NCBI RefSeq assembly: GCF_002157355.1
Contig: NZ_LYMK01000006.1
Coordinates: forward strand, 124,001-188,000
Reading direction: 5' to 3'
Length of the DNA: 64,000 bases
Source: Variovorax sp. JS1663
GTDB lineage: Bacteria; Pseudomonadota; Gammaproteobacteria; Burkholderiales; Burkholderiaceae_C
Shown piece after piece: positions 21,779 through 31,396 of the stretch (position 1 is the stretch's first letter; the number at the start of each line of letters is the position of its first letter). Made by a program: the position numbers and the translations under genes. The notes under the pieces are model-generated. The model was not told the DNA's origin. It did not search any database and was given only the letters and a program-made list of their open reading frames with translations.

Positions 21779-24190
21779 ATGCCCGAAAAAACTCGCCCCA
21801 ACGGGCCCGCCAAGACTCCTCCGCCCCCGACGCGCCCCGTCTGGCTGACCTGGCTGACGCGCCTCGTGCTGTGGGGCCTCGGCCTGGCTGCGGCGGGCGC
21901 GGTGGCACTGGCGTGTATCGTGGCCGTGGCGCTGGCAGTGGCGTATCCGAACCTTCCCGACATTTCCGAACTCGCGGACTACAGGCCCAAGCTGCCGTTG
22001 CGAGTGTTTTCTTCCGAGGGCATCCTGATCGGCGAGTTCGGCGAGGAGCGCCGCAACCTCACGCCGATCGCGACCATCCCGAAGGTGATGAAGGACGCCG
22101 TCCTGGCGGCCGAGGATGCGCGCTTCTACGATCATGGCGGCGTTGACTACAAGGGCCTGCTGCGCGCCGGGCTCGCCAACATGAACCGGGTGAAGAGCCA
22201 GGGCGCCTCCACCATCACCATGCAGGTAGCGCGGAATGTCTACCTGAGCTCCGAGAAAACGCTGACCCGCAAGATCTACGAGGTGCTGCTCACCTTCAAG
22301 CTCGAGCACCTGCTGACCAAGGACCAGATCTTCGAGATCTATCTCAACCAGATCTACCTGGGCAACCGGGCCTACGGTTTCGCGGCCGCTTCGGAAGCCT
22401 ATTTCGGCAAGCCGCTCCATGACATTTCCATTGCCCAGGCGGCGATGCTGGCAGGTCTGCCGAAGGCACCGGGCGCGAATAACCCGGTCAACAACCCATC
22501 GCGTGCCCGCGGGCGTCAGCTCTATGTGATCGACCGCATGCAAGAGGCCGGTTTCATTACGGCCGAGCAGGCCGCCGACGCGAAGAAGGAGGAACTGCAC
22601 CTGCGCGACGGCGCGGACCCGACCCGGCTGCACGCCGAGTATGTGGCGGAGACCGTGCGCCAGCTGATGTACGCCCAGTACGGCGACAGCACCTACACCC
22701 GTGGCCTGAAGGTTTACACCACGCTGGTGGCAGTCGACCAGGCGGCGGCCTACAAGGCGCTGCGCAAGGGCATCATGGACTTCGAGCGCCGCCAGATCTA
22801 CCGCGGGCCCGAGAAGTTCGTCGACTTGCCGAACGACGCCAAAGAGCTGGACGAGGCAGTCGACGATGCACTGGCCGAGCACCCGGACAACGGCGACGTG
22901 ATGTCGGCGGTTGTACTCAAGGCCAGCGCAAAGGAGATCAACGCCATACGCGCCAACGGCGACACCCTGCAGATCACCGGCGAAGGTCTGCGGCCCGCGC
23001 AATCGGGACTTTCTGACAAGGCTCCGCCCAATATCAAGATCCGCCGCGGCGCGGTGATCCGCGTTGTGAAGACGCCGAAGAACACCTGGGAAATCACCCA
23101 GCTGCCCGAGGTCGAGGGCGCCTTCGTGGCGCTGGATCCGCGCGACGGCGCGGTCAAGGCCATGGTCGGCGGCTTCGATTTCGACAAGAACAAGTTCAAC
23201 CACGTCACGCAGGCCTGGCGGCAGCCGGGGTCGAGCTTCAAGCCCTTCATCTACTCGGCGGCCCTCGAGAAGGGCTTCACGCCGGGGACGGTGGTCAACG
23301 ACGGACCACTATTCTTCGACGCCGGCACCACCGGCGGCCAACCCTGGGAGCCCAAGAACTACGACGGCAACTTCGAGGGCCCGATGTCCCTGCGCCGCGC
23401 GCTGGCCAAGTCCAAGAACATGGTGTCGATCCGCGTGCTGCAATCCATCGGGACGCGTTACGCGCAGGACTGGATCGGCAACTTCGGCTTTGAGCGCGAG
23501 AAGCATCCTGCCTACCTGCCGATGGCACTGGGCGCCGGCGCGGTCACGCCAATGCAGATGGCCACCGCCTACTCCGTGTTCGCGAACGGCGGCTATCGCG
23601 TCAATCCCTACCTCGTGACGCGCATCACCGACCACAAGGACAAGGTGCTGGTGGAGACCCAGCCACCATTGCTCAACGAGACCATGCGCGCGATCCCGCA
23701 GCGCAACGCCTTCATCATGGACAGCCTGCTGCAGGAAGTGGCGCGCAGCGGCACTGCCGCCAAGGCACAGGCCACGCTGAAGCGGCCCGATCTCTATGGG
23801 AAGACCGGCACCACCAACGACTCGCTGGACGCTTGGTTCGCCGGCTTCCAGCCCACGATGGCCGCCGTGGCCTGGATGGGGTACGACACGCCGCGCAAGC
23901 TGGGCGACCGCGAGACCGGCGGCGGGCTGAGCCTGCCGATCTGGATCAGCTACATGGAAACCGCGATCAAGGGTGTGCCAGTGACGGAGCTGACCGCCAC
24001 ACCTCCGACCGGCGTGGTCAACGTGGGCGGCGAGTGGTATTACGACGACTACGCGCCGGGTCGCGGTGTGGCCACTCTGGGCGTCGAAGCGGGCCCGACG
24101 CCACCGGTGGAGGCGATCTCGGGCGTGCCCATCAGCCCGACGCCGCAGCCGGAAGAGCGCAGCCGCATCCTCGACCTGTTCCGCAACTGA
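21779..24190 (+). CDS. ponA: Penicillin-binding protein 1A
   Basis: Bifunctional class A PBP that polymerises and cross-links peptidoglycan at the inner membrane. 803 residues. A membrane anchor lies near residues 28-56. The GT51 glycosyltransferase domain has catalytic Glu112 in LAAEDARFYDHGGVD and the SQGASTITMQVARN block. A linker/OB-type region follows, then the transpeptidase domain with SSFKPF (SxxK), SKN and KTGT (GKTGTTND). The gene is divergent from pilMNOPQ, the classical ponA-pilM arrangement of proteobacteria. Confidence 0.96.
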   Translation: MPEKTRPNGPAKTPPPPTRPVWLTWLTRLVLWGLGLAAAGAVALACIVAVALAVAYPNLPDISELADYRPKLPLRVFSSEGILIGEFGEERRNLTPIATIPKVMKDAVLAAEDARFYDHGGVDYKGLLRAGLANMNRVKSQGASTITMQVARNVYLSSEKTLTRKIYEVLLTFKLEHLLTKDQIFEIYLNQIYLGNRAYGFAAASEAYFGKPLHDISIAQAAMLAGLPKAPGANNPVNNPSRARGRQLYVIDRMQEAGFITAEQAADAKKEELHLRDGADPTRLHAEYVAETVRQLMYAQYGDSTYTRGLKVYTTLVAVDQAAAYKALRKGIMDFERRQIYRGPEKFVDLPNDAKELDEAVDDALAEHPDNGDVMSAVVLKASAKEINAIRANGDTLQITGEGLRPAQSGLSDKAPPNIKIRRGAVIRVVKTPKNTWEITQLPEVEGAFVALDPRDGAVKAMVGGFDFDKNKFNHVTQAWRQPGSSFKPFIYSAALEKGFTPGTVVNDGPLFFDAGTTGGQPWEPKNYDGNFEGPMSLRRALAKSKNMVSIRVLQSIGTRYAQDWIGNFGFEREKHPAYLPMALGAGAVTPMQMATAYSVFANGGYRVNPYLVTRITDHKDKVLVETQPPLLNETMRAIPQRNAFIMDSLLQEVARSGTAAKAQATLKRPDLYGKTGTTNDSLDAWFAGFQPTMAAVAWMGYDTPRKLGDRETGGGLSLPIWISYMETAIKGVPVTELTATPPTGVVNVGGEWYYDDYAPGRGVATLGVEAGPTPPVEAISGVPISPTPQPEERSRILDLFRN

Positions 24191-24196
24191 CGGCCT

Positions 24197-24529
24197 TCAG
24201 ACGGCGGCAAACTGCAGCGGAAGACCGGACTGCGCACTCGCCTCGCGCGAGAGCTGACCGAACAGTTCCTCCCCGCTCTTGGTGTCGACCCACGCCTGAC
24301 CGTCATGCCGGTAGTGGTAGCCGCCGGAGCGAGCCGCCAGCCAGATCTCGTGCAAAGGTTTCTGCAGATTGACGATCAGCTGGCTGCCGTTGCGGAAGCT
24401 GATGGTGATCATGCCGCCCACGCGCTGGTTGTCGATGTCGGCATCGGTCGTGTCGTTGATGCGGTCGCAGTTGCGCTCGATGGCGGCCAGCGCCGCTTCC
24501 GCGCAGTCCATGTACTCAGGGTCGGTCAT
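24197..24529 (-). CDS. cyaY: CyaY, frataxin-like iron-binding protein
   Basis: Bacterial frataxin, an iron-binding regulator of Fe-S cluster assembly on IscS. 110 residues from the ATG at 24529 ([18 protein letters not shown]), a typical length; the extra upstream codons to 24559 would run into lptM and are rejected. The acidic first helix, the strand [19 protein letters not shown] and [13 protein letters not shown] are family hallmarks. Convergent with ponA, with only six bases between the stops, and divergent from lptM across a 12-base gap. Confidence 0.95.
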   Translation of the reverse strand: MTDPEYMDCAEAALAAIERNCDRINDTTDADIDNQRVGGMITISFRNGSQLIVNLQKPLHEIWLAARSGGYHYRHDGQAWVDTKSGEELFGQLSREASAQSGLPLQFAAV

Positions 24530-24541
24530 TACAATTTCAGC

Positions 24542-24799
24542 ATGTCGAATGTTCGTCAAATTCTAGTGAGCGCCATTGGCCTCGTGCTCGTCGGGGTCGC
24601 GCTCGGTGGCTGTGGGCAGAAGGGTGCGCTCTATCTTCCGACCGAACCGGCCGCCAAGGACCGTGCCACGCTTCCTGAACTGCTGCTGCCCAACTCGAAC
24701 GGCAAAGACGCGGCGGCGGGTGGCACGGGTGCGACTCCCGCACAGCGCCCCGCTGATGCAAACGGCACCTCGGCACCAAAAAGCGAAGGAACGAAGTGA
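24542..24799 (+). CDS. lptM: LptM (YifL-like) LPS-assembly lipoprotein
   Basis: Small outer-membrane lipoprotein of the LptM family, which assists folding of the LPS translocon LptD. 85 residues. The signal peptide ends in a lipobox VALGGC, followed by the invariant GQKGALYLP motif and a low-complexity Ala/Gly/Pro tail. It sits between cyaY and lysA, as in many proteobacteria, and its stop overlaps the GTG start of lysA (GTGA). Confidence 0.9.
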   Translation: MSNVRQILVSAIGLVLVGVALGGCGQKGALYLPTEPAAKDRATLPELLLPNSNGKDAAAGGTGATPAQRPADANGTSAPKSEGTK

Positions 24800-26082
24800 G
24801 CGACGAGACTCAACGCCTTCCTGGCCACCCACATATCGCCTACCGGGACGGCACGCTCCACGTGGAGGGTGTGGCGCTGCCAGCCCTCGCGCAGGAGCAC
24901 GGCACGCCGCTGTTCGTCTACTCCAAGCAATGGATGCTGGATGCCCTGGCTGCCTACCAGCGCGGTTTCGAGGGCCGCGACGCCCTGGTCTGCTATGCGA
25001 TCAAGGCCAACTCCTCGCTCGGCGTGCTGCGCGTCTTCGCCGAGGCGGGCTGCGGCTTCGACATCGTTTCCGGCGGCGAGCTCGCACGCGTGCTCGCGGC
25101 AGGCGCCGATCCGGCCAAGGTGATCTTCTCCGGCGTCGGCAAGACGCGGGCCGAGATGCGCCAGGCACTGGCCGCGGGCATCGCCTGCTTCAACGTGGAA
25201 AGCGAGGCCGAGATCGACGTGCTGAACGCGGTCGCGCTCGAGGAAGGGTGCCGCGCTGCCATCAGCGTGCGCATCAACCCCAACGTCGACCCGAAGACCC
25301 ATCCCTACATCTCCACCGGCCTCAAGGGCAACAAGTTCGGCATCGCGCACGACCGCGCCGTGGCCATCTACCAGCATGCGGCTTCGCTCGAGGGCCTGCA
25401 GGTGGTGGGCATCGACTGCCACATCGGTTCGCAGATCACCGAGGCCGCGCCCTACCTCGAGGCGCTGGAGCGCGTGCTCGACCTGGTCGAAGCCATCGAA
25501 AAGGCCGGCATCCCGCTGCATCACCTGGACTTCGGTGGCGGCCTGGGCATTGACTACAACGGTGACACGCCGCCCGCGGCCGATGCGCTCTGGCAGCAGT
25601 TGCTGGCGCGCCTCGATGCTCGCGGTTTCGGCCGGCGGCGCCTGATCGTCGAGCCGGGCCGTTCGCTGGTCGGCAATGCGGGCCTGTGCGTGACGGAGGT
25701 GCTCTACACCAAGCCGGGCGAAGCCAAGAACTTCTGCATCGTCGATGCGGCGATGAACGACCTGCCGCGACCTGCGATGTACCAAGCCTTCCATCGGATC
25801 GTGCCATTGGCGCCACGCCAGGAAGGCCAGGCCGTGACCTACGACGTGGTCGGCCCGGTCTGCGAGAGCGGCGACTGGCTGGGCCGCGACCGCGCATTGG
25901 ACGTGCAGGCCGGCGATCTGCTGGCGGTGCTCTCGGCCGGCGCCTATTCGATGGCGATGGCGAGCAACTACAACACCCGCGGCCGCGCAGCCGAGTTGTT
26001 GGTCAGCGGCGAACGCGCCGGCCTGATCCGCCGCCGCGAGACCATCGAGGACCAACTGCGCAGCGAGCGTCTCGGCGACTGA
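24796..26082 (+). CDS. lysA: Diaminopimelate decarboxylase
   Basis: Last step of lysine synthesis: PLP-dependent decarboxylation of meso-diaminopimelate. 428 residues from a GTG at 24796, behind AAGGA and overlapping the lptM stop. The PLP lysine lies in VCYAIKANSSLGVL, with the catalytic Cys in VCESGDWLG. HIGSQI, the phosphate-binding FGGGLGI and EPGRSLVGNAG are conserved. The final Tyr region is YSMAMASNYNTR. It ends ten bases before the convergent msrQ stop. Confidence 0.97.
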   Translation: MSDETQRLPGHPHIAYRDGTLHVEGVALPALAQEHGTPLFVYSKQWMLDALAAYQRGFEGRDALVCYAIKANSSLGVLRVFAEAGCGFDIVSGGELARVLAAGADPAKVIFSGVGKTRAEMRQALAAGIACFNVESEAEIDVLNAVALEEGCRAAISVRINPNVDPKTHPYISTGLKGNKFGIAHDRAVAIYQHAASLEGLQVVGIDCHIGSQITEAAPYLEALERVLDLVEAIEKAGIPLHHLDFGGGLGIDYNGDTPPAADALWQQLLARLDARGFGRRRLIVEPGRSLVGNAGLCVTEVLYTKPGEAKNFCIVDAAMNDLPRPAMYQAFHRIVPLAPRQEGQAVTYDVVGPVCESGDWLGRDRALDVQAGDLLAVLSAGAYSMAMASNYNTRGRAAELLVSGERAGLIRRRETIEDQLRSERLGD

Positions 26083-26091
26083 TCGCCGGCC

Positions 26092-26739
26092 TCACTTGCT
26101 CATCTGCACACGCCCGGCCGGCGACGGCCGAGGCGCGCTCTTCCTGTTCCGCGCGAAATTCCAGACACGCCATCCCAGCAGCACCGCCAGGATCGCGGCG
26201 TAGACGAACACCTCCGCGAAGTTGTTCTTGCCAGCGCGCATCCAGAAGAAGTGCAGCAGCCCCAGGCCGGCGATCAGGTAGACCAGCTTGTGCAGCGTCT
26301 GCCAGCGCTTCGCGCCCAGTGCCTTGATCGCGCGATTGAACGACGTGGCCGCCAGCGGCGTGAGCAGCACGAAGGCGCTGAAGCCCACCAGGATGAAGGG
26401 GCGCTTGGCGATGTCCTTGGCGATCTCCGGAATGTCGAAGCCCATGTCGAACAGGCTGTAGCTCAGCAGGTGGACGACGACATAGAAGTACGCGAAGAGG
26501 CCCAGCATGCGCCGGAAGCGCGCCAGTGCATTGATCTTGAAGATCACGCGCAGCGGCGTGACCGCCAGCACGATGCAGATGAAGCGCAGGGTCCAGTCGC
26601 CCGTCGAACGGATGAGGTACTCGGCCGGATTGGCGCCGAGCCCGTCGGTGAACGCGCCATAGGCCAGCCATGCAAAGGGCAGCAGGGAAAGGATGAACAC
26701 CAGTGGTTTGGCAGCCGGGTGCAGCAGCAGCTTGTTCAT
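26092..26739 (-). CDS. msrQ: MsrQ, haem-binding membrane subunit of MsrPQ
   Basis: Inner-membrane b-haem protein that feeds electrons from the quinone pool or flavin reductase to MsrP. 215 residues from the ATG at 26739 (MNKLLLHPAAKPL). Several membrane helices carry haem-ligand-type histidines (VVVHLLSYSLFD, WQTLHKLVYLIAGLGLLHFF). The family block LARFRRMLGLFAYFY is present. It starts 13 bases after msrP, forming the standard msrPQ pair. Confidence 0.95.
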   Translation of the reverse strand: MNKLLLHPAAKPLVFILSLLPFAWLAYGAFTDGLGANPAEYLIRSTGDWTLRFICIVLAVTPLRVIFKINALARFRRMLGLFAYFYVVVHLLSYSLFDMGFDIPEIAKDIAKRPFILVGFSAFVLLTPLAATSFNRAIKALGAKRWQTLHKLVYLIAGLGLLHFFWMRAGKNNFAEVFVYAAILAVLLGWRVWNFARNRKSAPRPSPAGRVQMSK

Positions 26740-26752
26740 GGCCAGGCCCGGC

Positions 26753-27751
26753 TCAGTAGAACTTCTTGAGGTCCATGCCGGCGTAGAGCTGGCCGACCTG
26801 CGGCTCGTAGCCATTGAACATCAAGGTCTTGTTCCGCTTGGCGAACAGCCCCGAGCCATCGCCGATGCGCCGCTCGGTCGCCTGGCTCCAGCGCGGATGG
26901 TCGACATTCGGGTTGACGTTCGAATAGAAGCCATACTCCTGCGCCGCCGCCTTGTTCCAGGCGGTCCCCGGCTCCTTCTCGACGAAGCGGATCTTCACGA
27001 TCGACTTGCCGCTCTTGAAGCCGTACTTCCACGGCACCACGATGCGCACCGGTGCACCGTTCTGGTTGGGCAGCACCTCGCCGTACATGCCGAAGGTCAG
27101 CAACGTGAGGGGATGCATGGCCTCATCCATGCGCAGCCCTTCCACGTAAGGCCAATCCAGCACGCGCGAACCCACGAAGGGCATGGTCTTGGGATCGGCC
27201 AGGGTGACGAATTCGACGTACTTGGCGCTGCCCTGCGGCTCCACCCGCTTGATGAGCTCGGCCAGCGAATAGCCGACCCAGGGGATCACCATCGACCAGC
27301 CCTCGACGCAGCGTAGGCGGTAGATGCGCTCTTCCTGCGCGCTGAGCTTGACCAGGTCCTCGATGCCGTACTTGCCCGGCTTCTTGACCAGCCCCTCGAC
27401 CTCGACGGTCCACGGCCGGGTCTTCAGGGTACCGGCGTTCTTGACCGGGTCGCCCTTGTCGGTGCCGAACTCGTAGTAGTTGTTGTAGCTCGTGGCGTCC
27501 TTGTAGTCGGTGAGCTTCTCCATGGTCTGCGCACCGGCCACCGCCGACTTCTCGCCCTTCAACGCAGCCAGCTTGCCGGGCGCGACGGCCTGCGCCAGCG
27601 CATCGCGGGCAGCCCAGGAAGCGAGCGCCGCACCGGCCACGCCGCCGGCCAGCAGCTTGAGCATGTCGCGCCGGCCTTCGTAGGCGGCGCGTGGCGTGAT
27701 CTCGCTGGACCGCGGGTGGATGAAGCCGGAATCATCGGAACGAATCAACAT
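26753..27751 (-). CDS. msrP: MsrP, periplasmic methionine sulfoxide reductase catalytic subunit
   Basis: Molybdopterin enzyme that repairs oxidised methionine in periplasmic proteins. 332 residues. The N-terminus has a twin-arginine export signal ([16 protein letters not shown]; Arg27-Arg28). The Mo-ligand cysteine is Cys148 in [15 protein letters not shown], and [19 protein letters not shown] and [20 protein letters not shown] are conserved blocks. The 96-base gap ahead of it holds a 7-base inverted repeat (27782-27808). Expression is often tied to oxidative or chlorine stress in other species; no regulator is adjacent here. Confidence 0.96.
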   Translation of the reverse strand: MLIRSDDSGFIHPRSSEITPRAAYEGRRDMLKLLAGGVAGAALASWAARDALAQAVAPGKLAALKGEKSAVAGAQTMEKLTDYKDATSYNNYYEFGTDKGDPVKNAGTLKTRPWTVEVEGLVKKPGKYGIEDLVKLSAQEERIYRLRCVEGWSMVIPWVGYSLAELIKRVEPQGSAKYVEFVTLADPKTMPFVGSRVLDWPYVEGLRMDEAMHPLTLLTFGMYGEVLPNQNGAPVRIVVPWKYGFKSGKSIVKIRFVEKEPGTAWNKAAAQEYGFYSNVNPNVDHPRWSQATERRIGDGSGLFAKRNKTLMFNGYEPQVGQLYAGMDLKKFY

Positions 27752-27781
27752 GGATCGCCTTTCAGCTGTTTTGTCGTACTG

Positions 27782-27808
27782 GAATCAGTTCGTTCCCAGT
27801 GCTGATTC
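27782..27808. promoter_or_regulatory. Inverted repeat upstream of msrPQ
   Basis: GAATCAG (27782-27788) and CTGATTC (27802-27808) form a perfect 7-base inverted repeat with 13 bases between them, about 30-57 bases before the msrP ATG. It could be an operator or a weak hairpin. No family of regulator is recognised. Confidence 0.3.
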
Positions 27809-27847
27809 GGTTACGCGACGGATGTTCCGGCGGATTCACCCGCCCCG

Positions 27848-29164
27848 TTACAAGGTGCCGTAGCTGTGCAGCCCGCTCAGGAACATGTTGACGCCCAGGA
27901 AGGCGAACGTGGTCACCGCCAGCCCGGCCAAGGCCCACCAGGCGGCCACGGTGCCGCGCAGCCCCTTGACCAGCCGCATGTGCAGCCAGGCCGCGTAATT
28001 GAGCCAGACGATCAGCGCCCAAGTCTCCTTCGGGTCCCAGCTCCAGTAGCCGCCCCAGGCATCGGCCGCCCACAGCGCGCCCAGCACGGTGGCGATGGTG
28101 AAGAAGGCGAAGCCGACGGTGATCGACTTGTACATCACGTCATCCAGCACCTCGTTGGCCGGCAGCCGCGCCGCGATGCGCCGGCGGCCCAGCAAGATGC
28201 CCGCCGCAATCACGGCCGAGATGGCCGCGTAGACGAGCCAGTAGCTGCCGCCGGCCTCCTGCGCACGCTGGCGGAAGGCCACCGGCACGAAGCACAGCGC
28301 CACGCCCAGCAGCCACATGGGCGTGAGCCGGTACCAGCGTGTCTCCTGCGCCTGTTCCTTGATGAGGTAGGCGAAGGCCACCATGGCCGCCAGCGCGAAG
28401 GTGCCGTAGCCGATGAAGTTGGCCGGCACGTGCAGCTTCATCCACCAGCTCTGGAGGGCCGGCACCAAGGGCTGGATCTCGTGGGCCTCGCGCACCAGCG
28501 TGTACCAGAGCAGGAAGCCGACCGCCGCGCTCACCACCAGCATGACGAAGGCACCCAAGGCGCGCGTACCGTAGCGCGACTCGTAGTACAGGTAGAAGGT
28601 TGCCGTCAGCCAGCAGAAGAGCACGAAGACCTCGTAGAGGTTGCTGACGGGGATATGGCCGATGTCCGGGCCGAGCTGGTGGCTCTCGTACCAGCGCACC
28701 ATGGTGCCGATCAGCGCCATCGTGACCGCGGCCCAGGCCAGGCGGGAACCGATCAGGTCCATGGTGTCGGCCTGTTTGCCGCTGAAGAAGCCGATCCAGT
28801 AGAACAGCGTGCTCATGAAGAAGAGCACGCTCATCCAGAGGATGGCCGACTGGCTGGAGAGGAAGTACTTGAGCCAGAACACCTGCTCCGCACGCGCCAG
28901 GTCGCCCTGGTAGGACACGATGCCCAGCAGCGCCGCCGCGGCCACCACGATCGCCAGCACGCGCAATGGCCGCCAGAACCAGCCGAGCCAGATGGCGAAG
29001 GGCATCGCCCCCAGCAGGATGACTTTCTCGTAGATGTCCATCGCCCCGGCGTAGCGCGAGAAGGCGGACAGCCCGCCGGCCAGCACCAGCACGGCGAACA
29101 CCCAGTCGAAGGCGTTGCGGCGCGAGCGCCAGCTGTCGTGGAGCGTGAGGGTCGTGGTGCTCAT
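27848..29164 (-). CDS. ccsA: CcsA (ResC)-type cytochrome c haem exporter/synthetase subunit
   Basis: Polytopic part of the System II (Ccs) cytochrome c synthetase, which moves haem across the inner membrane and attaches it to apocytochromes. 438 residues from the ATG at 29164. The haem-handling signature WGGYWSWDPKETWALIVWL (tryptophan-rich WWD-type motif) lies near the C-terminus with flanking histidines. About eight membrane helices are visible. The start overlaps the resB stop (ATGA). In betaproteobacteria this gene is also annotated ccsB, and naming differs between sources. Confidence 0.94.
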   Translation of the reverse strand: MSTTTLTLHDSWRSRRNAFDWVFAVLVLAGGLSAFSRYAGAMDIYEKVILLGAMPFAIWLGWFWRPLRVLAIVVAAAALLGIVSYQGDLARAEQVFWLKYFLSSQSAILWMSVLFFMSTLFYWIGFFSGKQADTMDLIGSRLAWAAVTMALIGTMVRWYESHQLGPDIGHIPVSNLYEVFVLFCWLTATFYLYYESRYGTRALGAFVMLVVSAAVGFLLWYTLVREAHEIQPLVPALQSWWMKLHVPANFIGYGTFALAAMVAFAYLIKEQAQETRWYRLTPMWLLGVALCFVPVAFRQRAQEAGGSYWLVYAAISAVIAAGILLGRRRIAARLPANEVLDDVMYKSITVGFAFFTIATVLGALWAADAWGGYWSWDPKETWALIVWLNYAAWLHMRLVKGLRGTVAAWWALAGLAVTTFAFLGVNMFLSGLHSYGTL

Positions 29165-31293
29165 GATGCACTGTCCTTTCGGAGGGCGAGCAGCCGGTCT
29201 TTCAGGCGCTCGAATTCGCGGTCGCTGTCGATGGTCTTGCGGTTGACCGAGAAGGCCATGGTGGCCTCGGTGCCACCCCCCTTCGCATCCTTGGCCAGCC
29301 ACACCCAGAGCCTGCGCTCGCGCACGTAGAGCATGGCAAAAATGCCCACGATCAGCAACAGGCAGCCTAGGTAGACGATGTTCTTGCCAGGGGCACGGGC
29401 GACCTGGAACACGCTGGCCTGCACCTGCTGGAAGTCGGTCAGCATCATCGCCACCGGCGCCGGATAGAAGTAGGAGTCGCTCAGGGCCAGCACGGCCTGG
29501 GTCAGGAAGGTCTGCGTCTTGTCATCGGCCGGCAGCACGGCCAGGCTCGCCTTCTCGCGGCTGAGGTTCAACACCTCGTACAGCACGTCGTTGAGGATGC
29601 GCACCAGCACGGCCCCGGCCCGCTCGCGCTCGGCCTCGGGCACGTTGGCCTCCATGAACTCGGCGATCGCCTGCCAGCCGCCGCTGCTCACCGCATCTGC
29701 CTTGGCCCGCTCGGCGCCGGCGAAGAGGGCCAGCGCCCGGCCGGCCGAGATGCGCAGCTGCTGGGCCAGCTCGGGCCGCTTCGGGTCGGTGGTGCGCGCG
29801 ATGTAGCGCTCGATCGCGCGGGTGCGCATGTCGGCGTCGGCCAGGGCGGCGCGCATGCGAACGAAGCCGTCCATCGAACCCTGGTCATCAGCCGGCACGC
29901 GCAGGTAGCGGAAGGGCTCCTCCGGCCGCTCCCGCATGCCGAGCAGGAACACCGGCTGGCCGTCGCCGGTGTCCACCGGCACCATGTAGTTCTGGTACTC
30001 GCGCGCCTGACCGGCCGCGTCGCGCAGTTTGTAGCCGATGCTCGGGCCGATGTTGCGCAGCACCTTGGGCTTGTTCGTCTTGTTGGCCGCGCCCAGACGC
30101 GATTCGATGTCGCTCCGGAGGTCGACCTTGCGCACGTCGGCGCCGCTGGTCAGCGCGCCGGCATCGCCGAAGTTCTCGACATTGATCACGCGCAGCGCCG
30201 TGTATTCCAGCGTCAGCCGCTCGGTGCCGTTGGTGATTTCGGCGCTGTTGCCGATGACGCCCTCGAGCTCGAAGGACTTGGCTGCCGCCCCCATGGGCAC
30301 GGCCTTGAGCTTCACGCTGGAGCCGCCGTCGTCGAAACTGGACTGGTAGATCTCGATGCCCTTGTAGCTCGCGGGGTGGTTCACCTCGATGCGCGCCGGC
30401 ACCTGCCGCCCGGTCTCGCGGTCGTGCAGCACCACTTCGCTGGCGAACAGCTTGGGCATGCCGGTCGCGTAGTAGTCGACGATGAACTTCTTGAGCTCGA
30501 TGGAGAAGGGCAACTCCTGCAGCAGCACCCCGTCGGACTGGATGAGGATCGCGACGCTGCCCTGCCCGCCCTCCGGCACGAGGATGTTGCCGCGGAAGGT
30601 GGGATTGTTCGGCGACAGCCGGTGCTGCGGCGCCACGTCGGCGATCAGGCCACCGCCGGTGTAGACGCTCTTTCCGTTGAACCAGGTCTGGGCCCGCACG
30701 ATCAGGTCGCCGTCGAACAGCCCACCCAGGCACACCAGGACGATGGCGCCGTGCGCCGCGATGTAGCCCAGCTTGTGCGCGCCGCCCGCCCGAGCCGCCA
30801 CCATCCAGCCATCGCCGTCGCGGTGCTGCAGCTTGACCTTCCAGCCGCCGCCGGCGAGCAGCTGGCCGATGCGGTTGGCCGCGCCGTCCGGCGTCTCCTG
30901 GAGCACCGTCTCGGCACGCTGACCGAAGGCCCGCAGGCTCTGGACGCGGATGCTTTCCTTGTAGTTCTTCAGGTCGGCGAAGATGCGCGGCGTGTTGCGT
31001 GCAATGCACAGCGAGGTGCTGACCACCAGGAAGGCCAGGATCAGCAGGAACCACCAGGCGCTGTAGATCGAATCGAGCCGGGCCGCGCGGAACACCTCGG
31101 CCCAGAAGGGCCCGAACTGGTTGATGTAGTTGTTGATGGGCTCGTGCTGCTTGAGCACGGTGCCGATGATGGACGCGATGCAGATGACCGTCAGCAGCGC
31201 GATCGCGAAGCGCATCGACGACAGCAGTTCCACCAGCGCGCGGACCGCATGGGGGCCGCTGCGGACGCGAAGGCCGTGGGTGAAGACTGACAT
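29161..31293 (-). CDS. resB: ResB (Ccs1/CcsB)-like cytochrome c biogenesis protein
   Basis: Second component of System II cytochrome c maturation; presents the apocytochrome cysteines and helps hold haem. 710 residues from the ATG at 31293. The N-terminal helices contain ELLSSMRFAIALLTVICIAS and the IIGTVLKQHEP segment conserved in ResB. A large periplasmic domain follows (IEIYQSSFDDGGSSVKL is typical), and a last helix near KNIVYLGCLLLIVGIFAML. Coupled to ccsA. The terminator of the upstream cytochrome c4 gene lies just before it. Confidence 0.94.
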   Translation of the reverse strand: MSVFTHGLRVRSGPHAVRALVELLSSMRFAIALLTVICIASIIGTVLKQHEPINNYINQFGPFWAEVFRAARLDSIYSAWWFLLILAFLVVSTSLCIARNTPRIFADLKNYKESIRVQSLRAFGQRAETVLQETPDGAANRIGQLLAGGGWKVKLQHRDGDGWMVAARAGGAHKLGYIAAHGAIVLVCLGGLFDGDLIVRAQTWFNGKSVYTGGGLIADVAPQHRLSPNNPTFRGNILVPEGGQGSVAILIQSDGVLLQELPFSIELKKFIVDYYATGMPKLFASEVVLHDRETGRQVPARIEVNHPASYKGIEIYQSSFDDGGSSVKLKAVPMGAAAKSFELEGVIGNSAEITNGTERLTLEYTALRVINVENFGDAGALTSGADVRKVDLRSDIESRLGAANKTNKPKVLRNIGPSIGYKLRDAAGQAREYQNYMVPVDTGDGQPVFLLGMRERPEEPFRYLRVPADDQGSMDGFVRMRAALADADMRTRAIERYIARTTDPKRPELAQQLRISAGRALALFAGAERAKADAVSSGGWQAIAEFMEANVPEAERERAGAVLVRILNDVLYEVLNLSREKASLAVLPADDKTQTFLTQAVLALSDSYFYPAPVAMMLTDFQQVQASVFQVARAPGKNIVYLGCLLLIVGIFAMLYVRERRLWVWLAKDAKGGGTEATMAFSVNRKTIDSDREFERLKDRLLALRKDSAS

Positions 31294-31312
31294 GACGGGC
31301 GAGGGAGAAAGC

Positions 31313-31348
31313 AAAAAGGCGGGCCATCCTCCTTGGGATCGGCCCGCC
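31313..31348 (-). terminator. Intrinsic terminator after the cytochrome c4 gene
   Basis: On the minus strand GGCGGGCCGATCC pairs with GGATGGCCCGCC (one-base bulge) around a short CAAGGA loop, followed by TTTTT. It lies between the cytochrome c4 stop (31397) and the resB start (31293), so the two are probably separate transcripts. Confidence 0.8.
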
Positions 31349-31396
31349 CTGTTGGGGTTTGTTATCGGCGGTTAGTTCACGCGGAAAAGCGGGCGA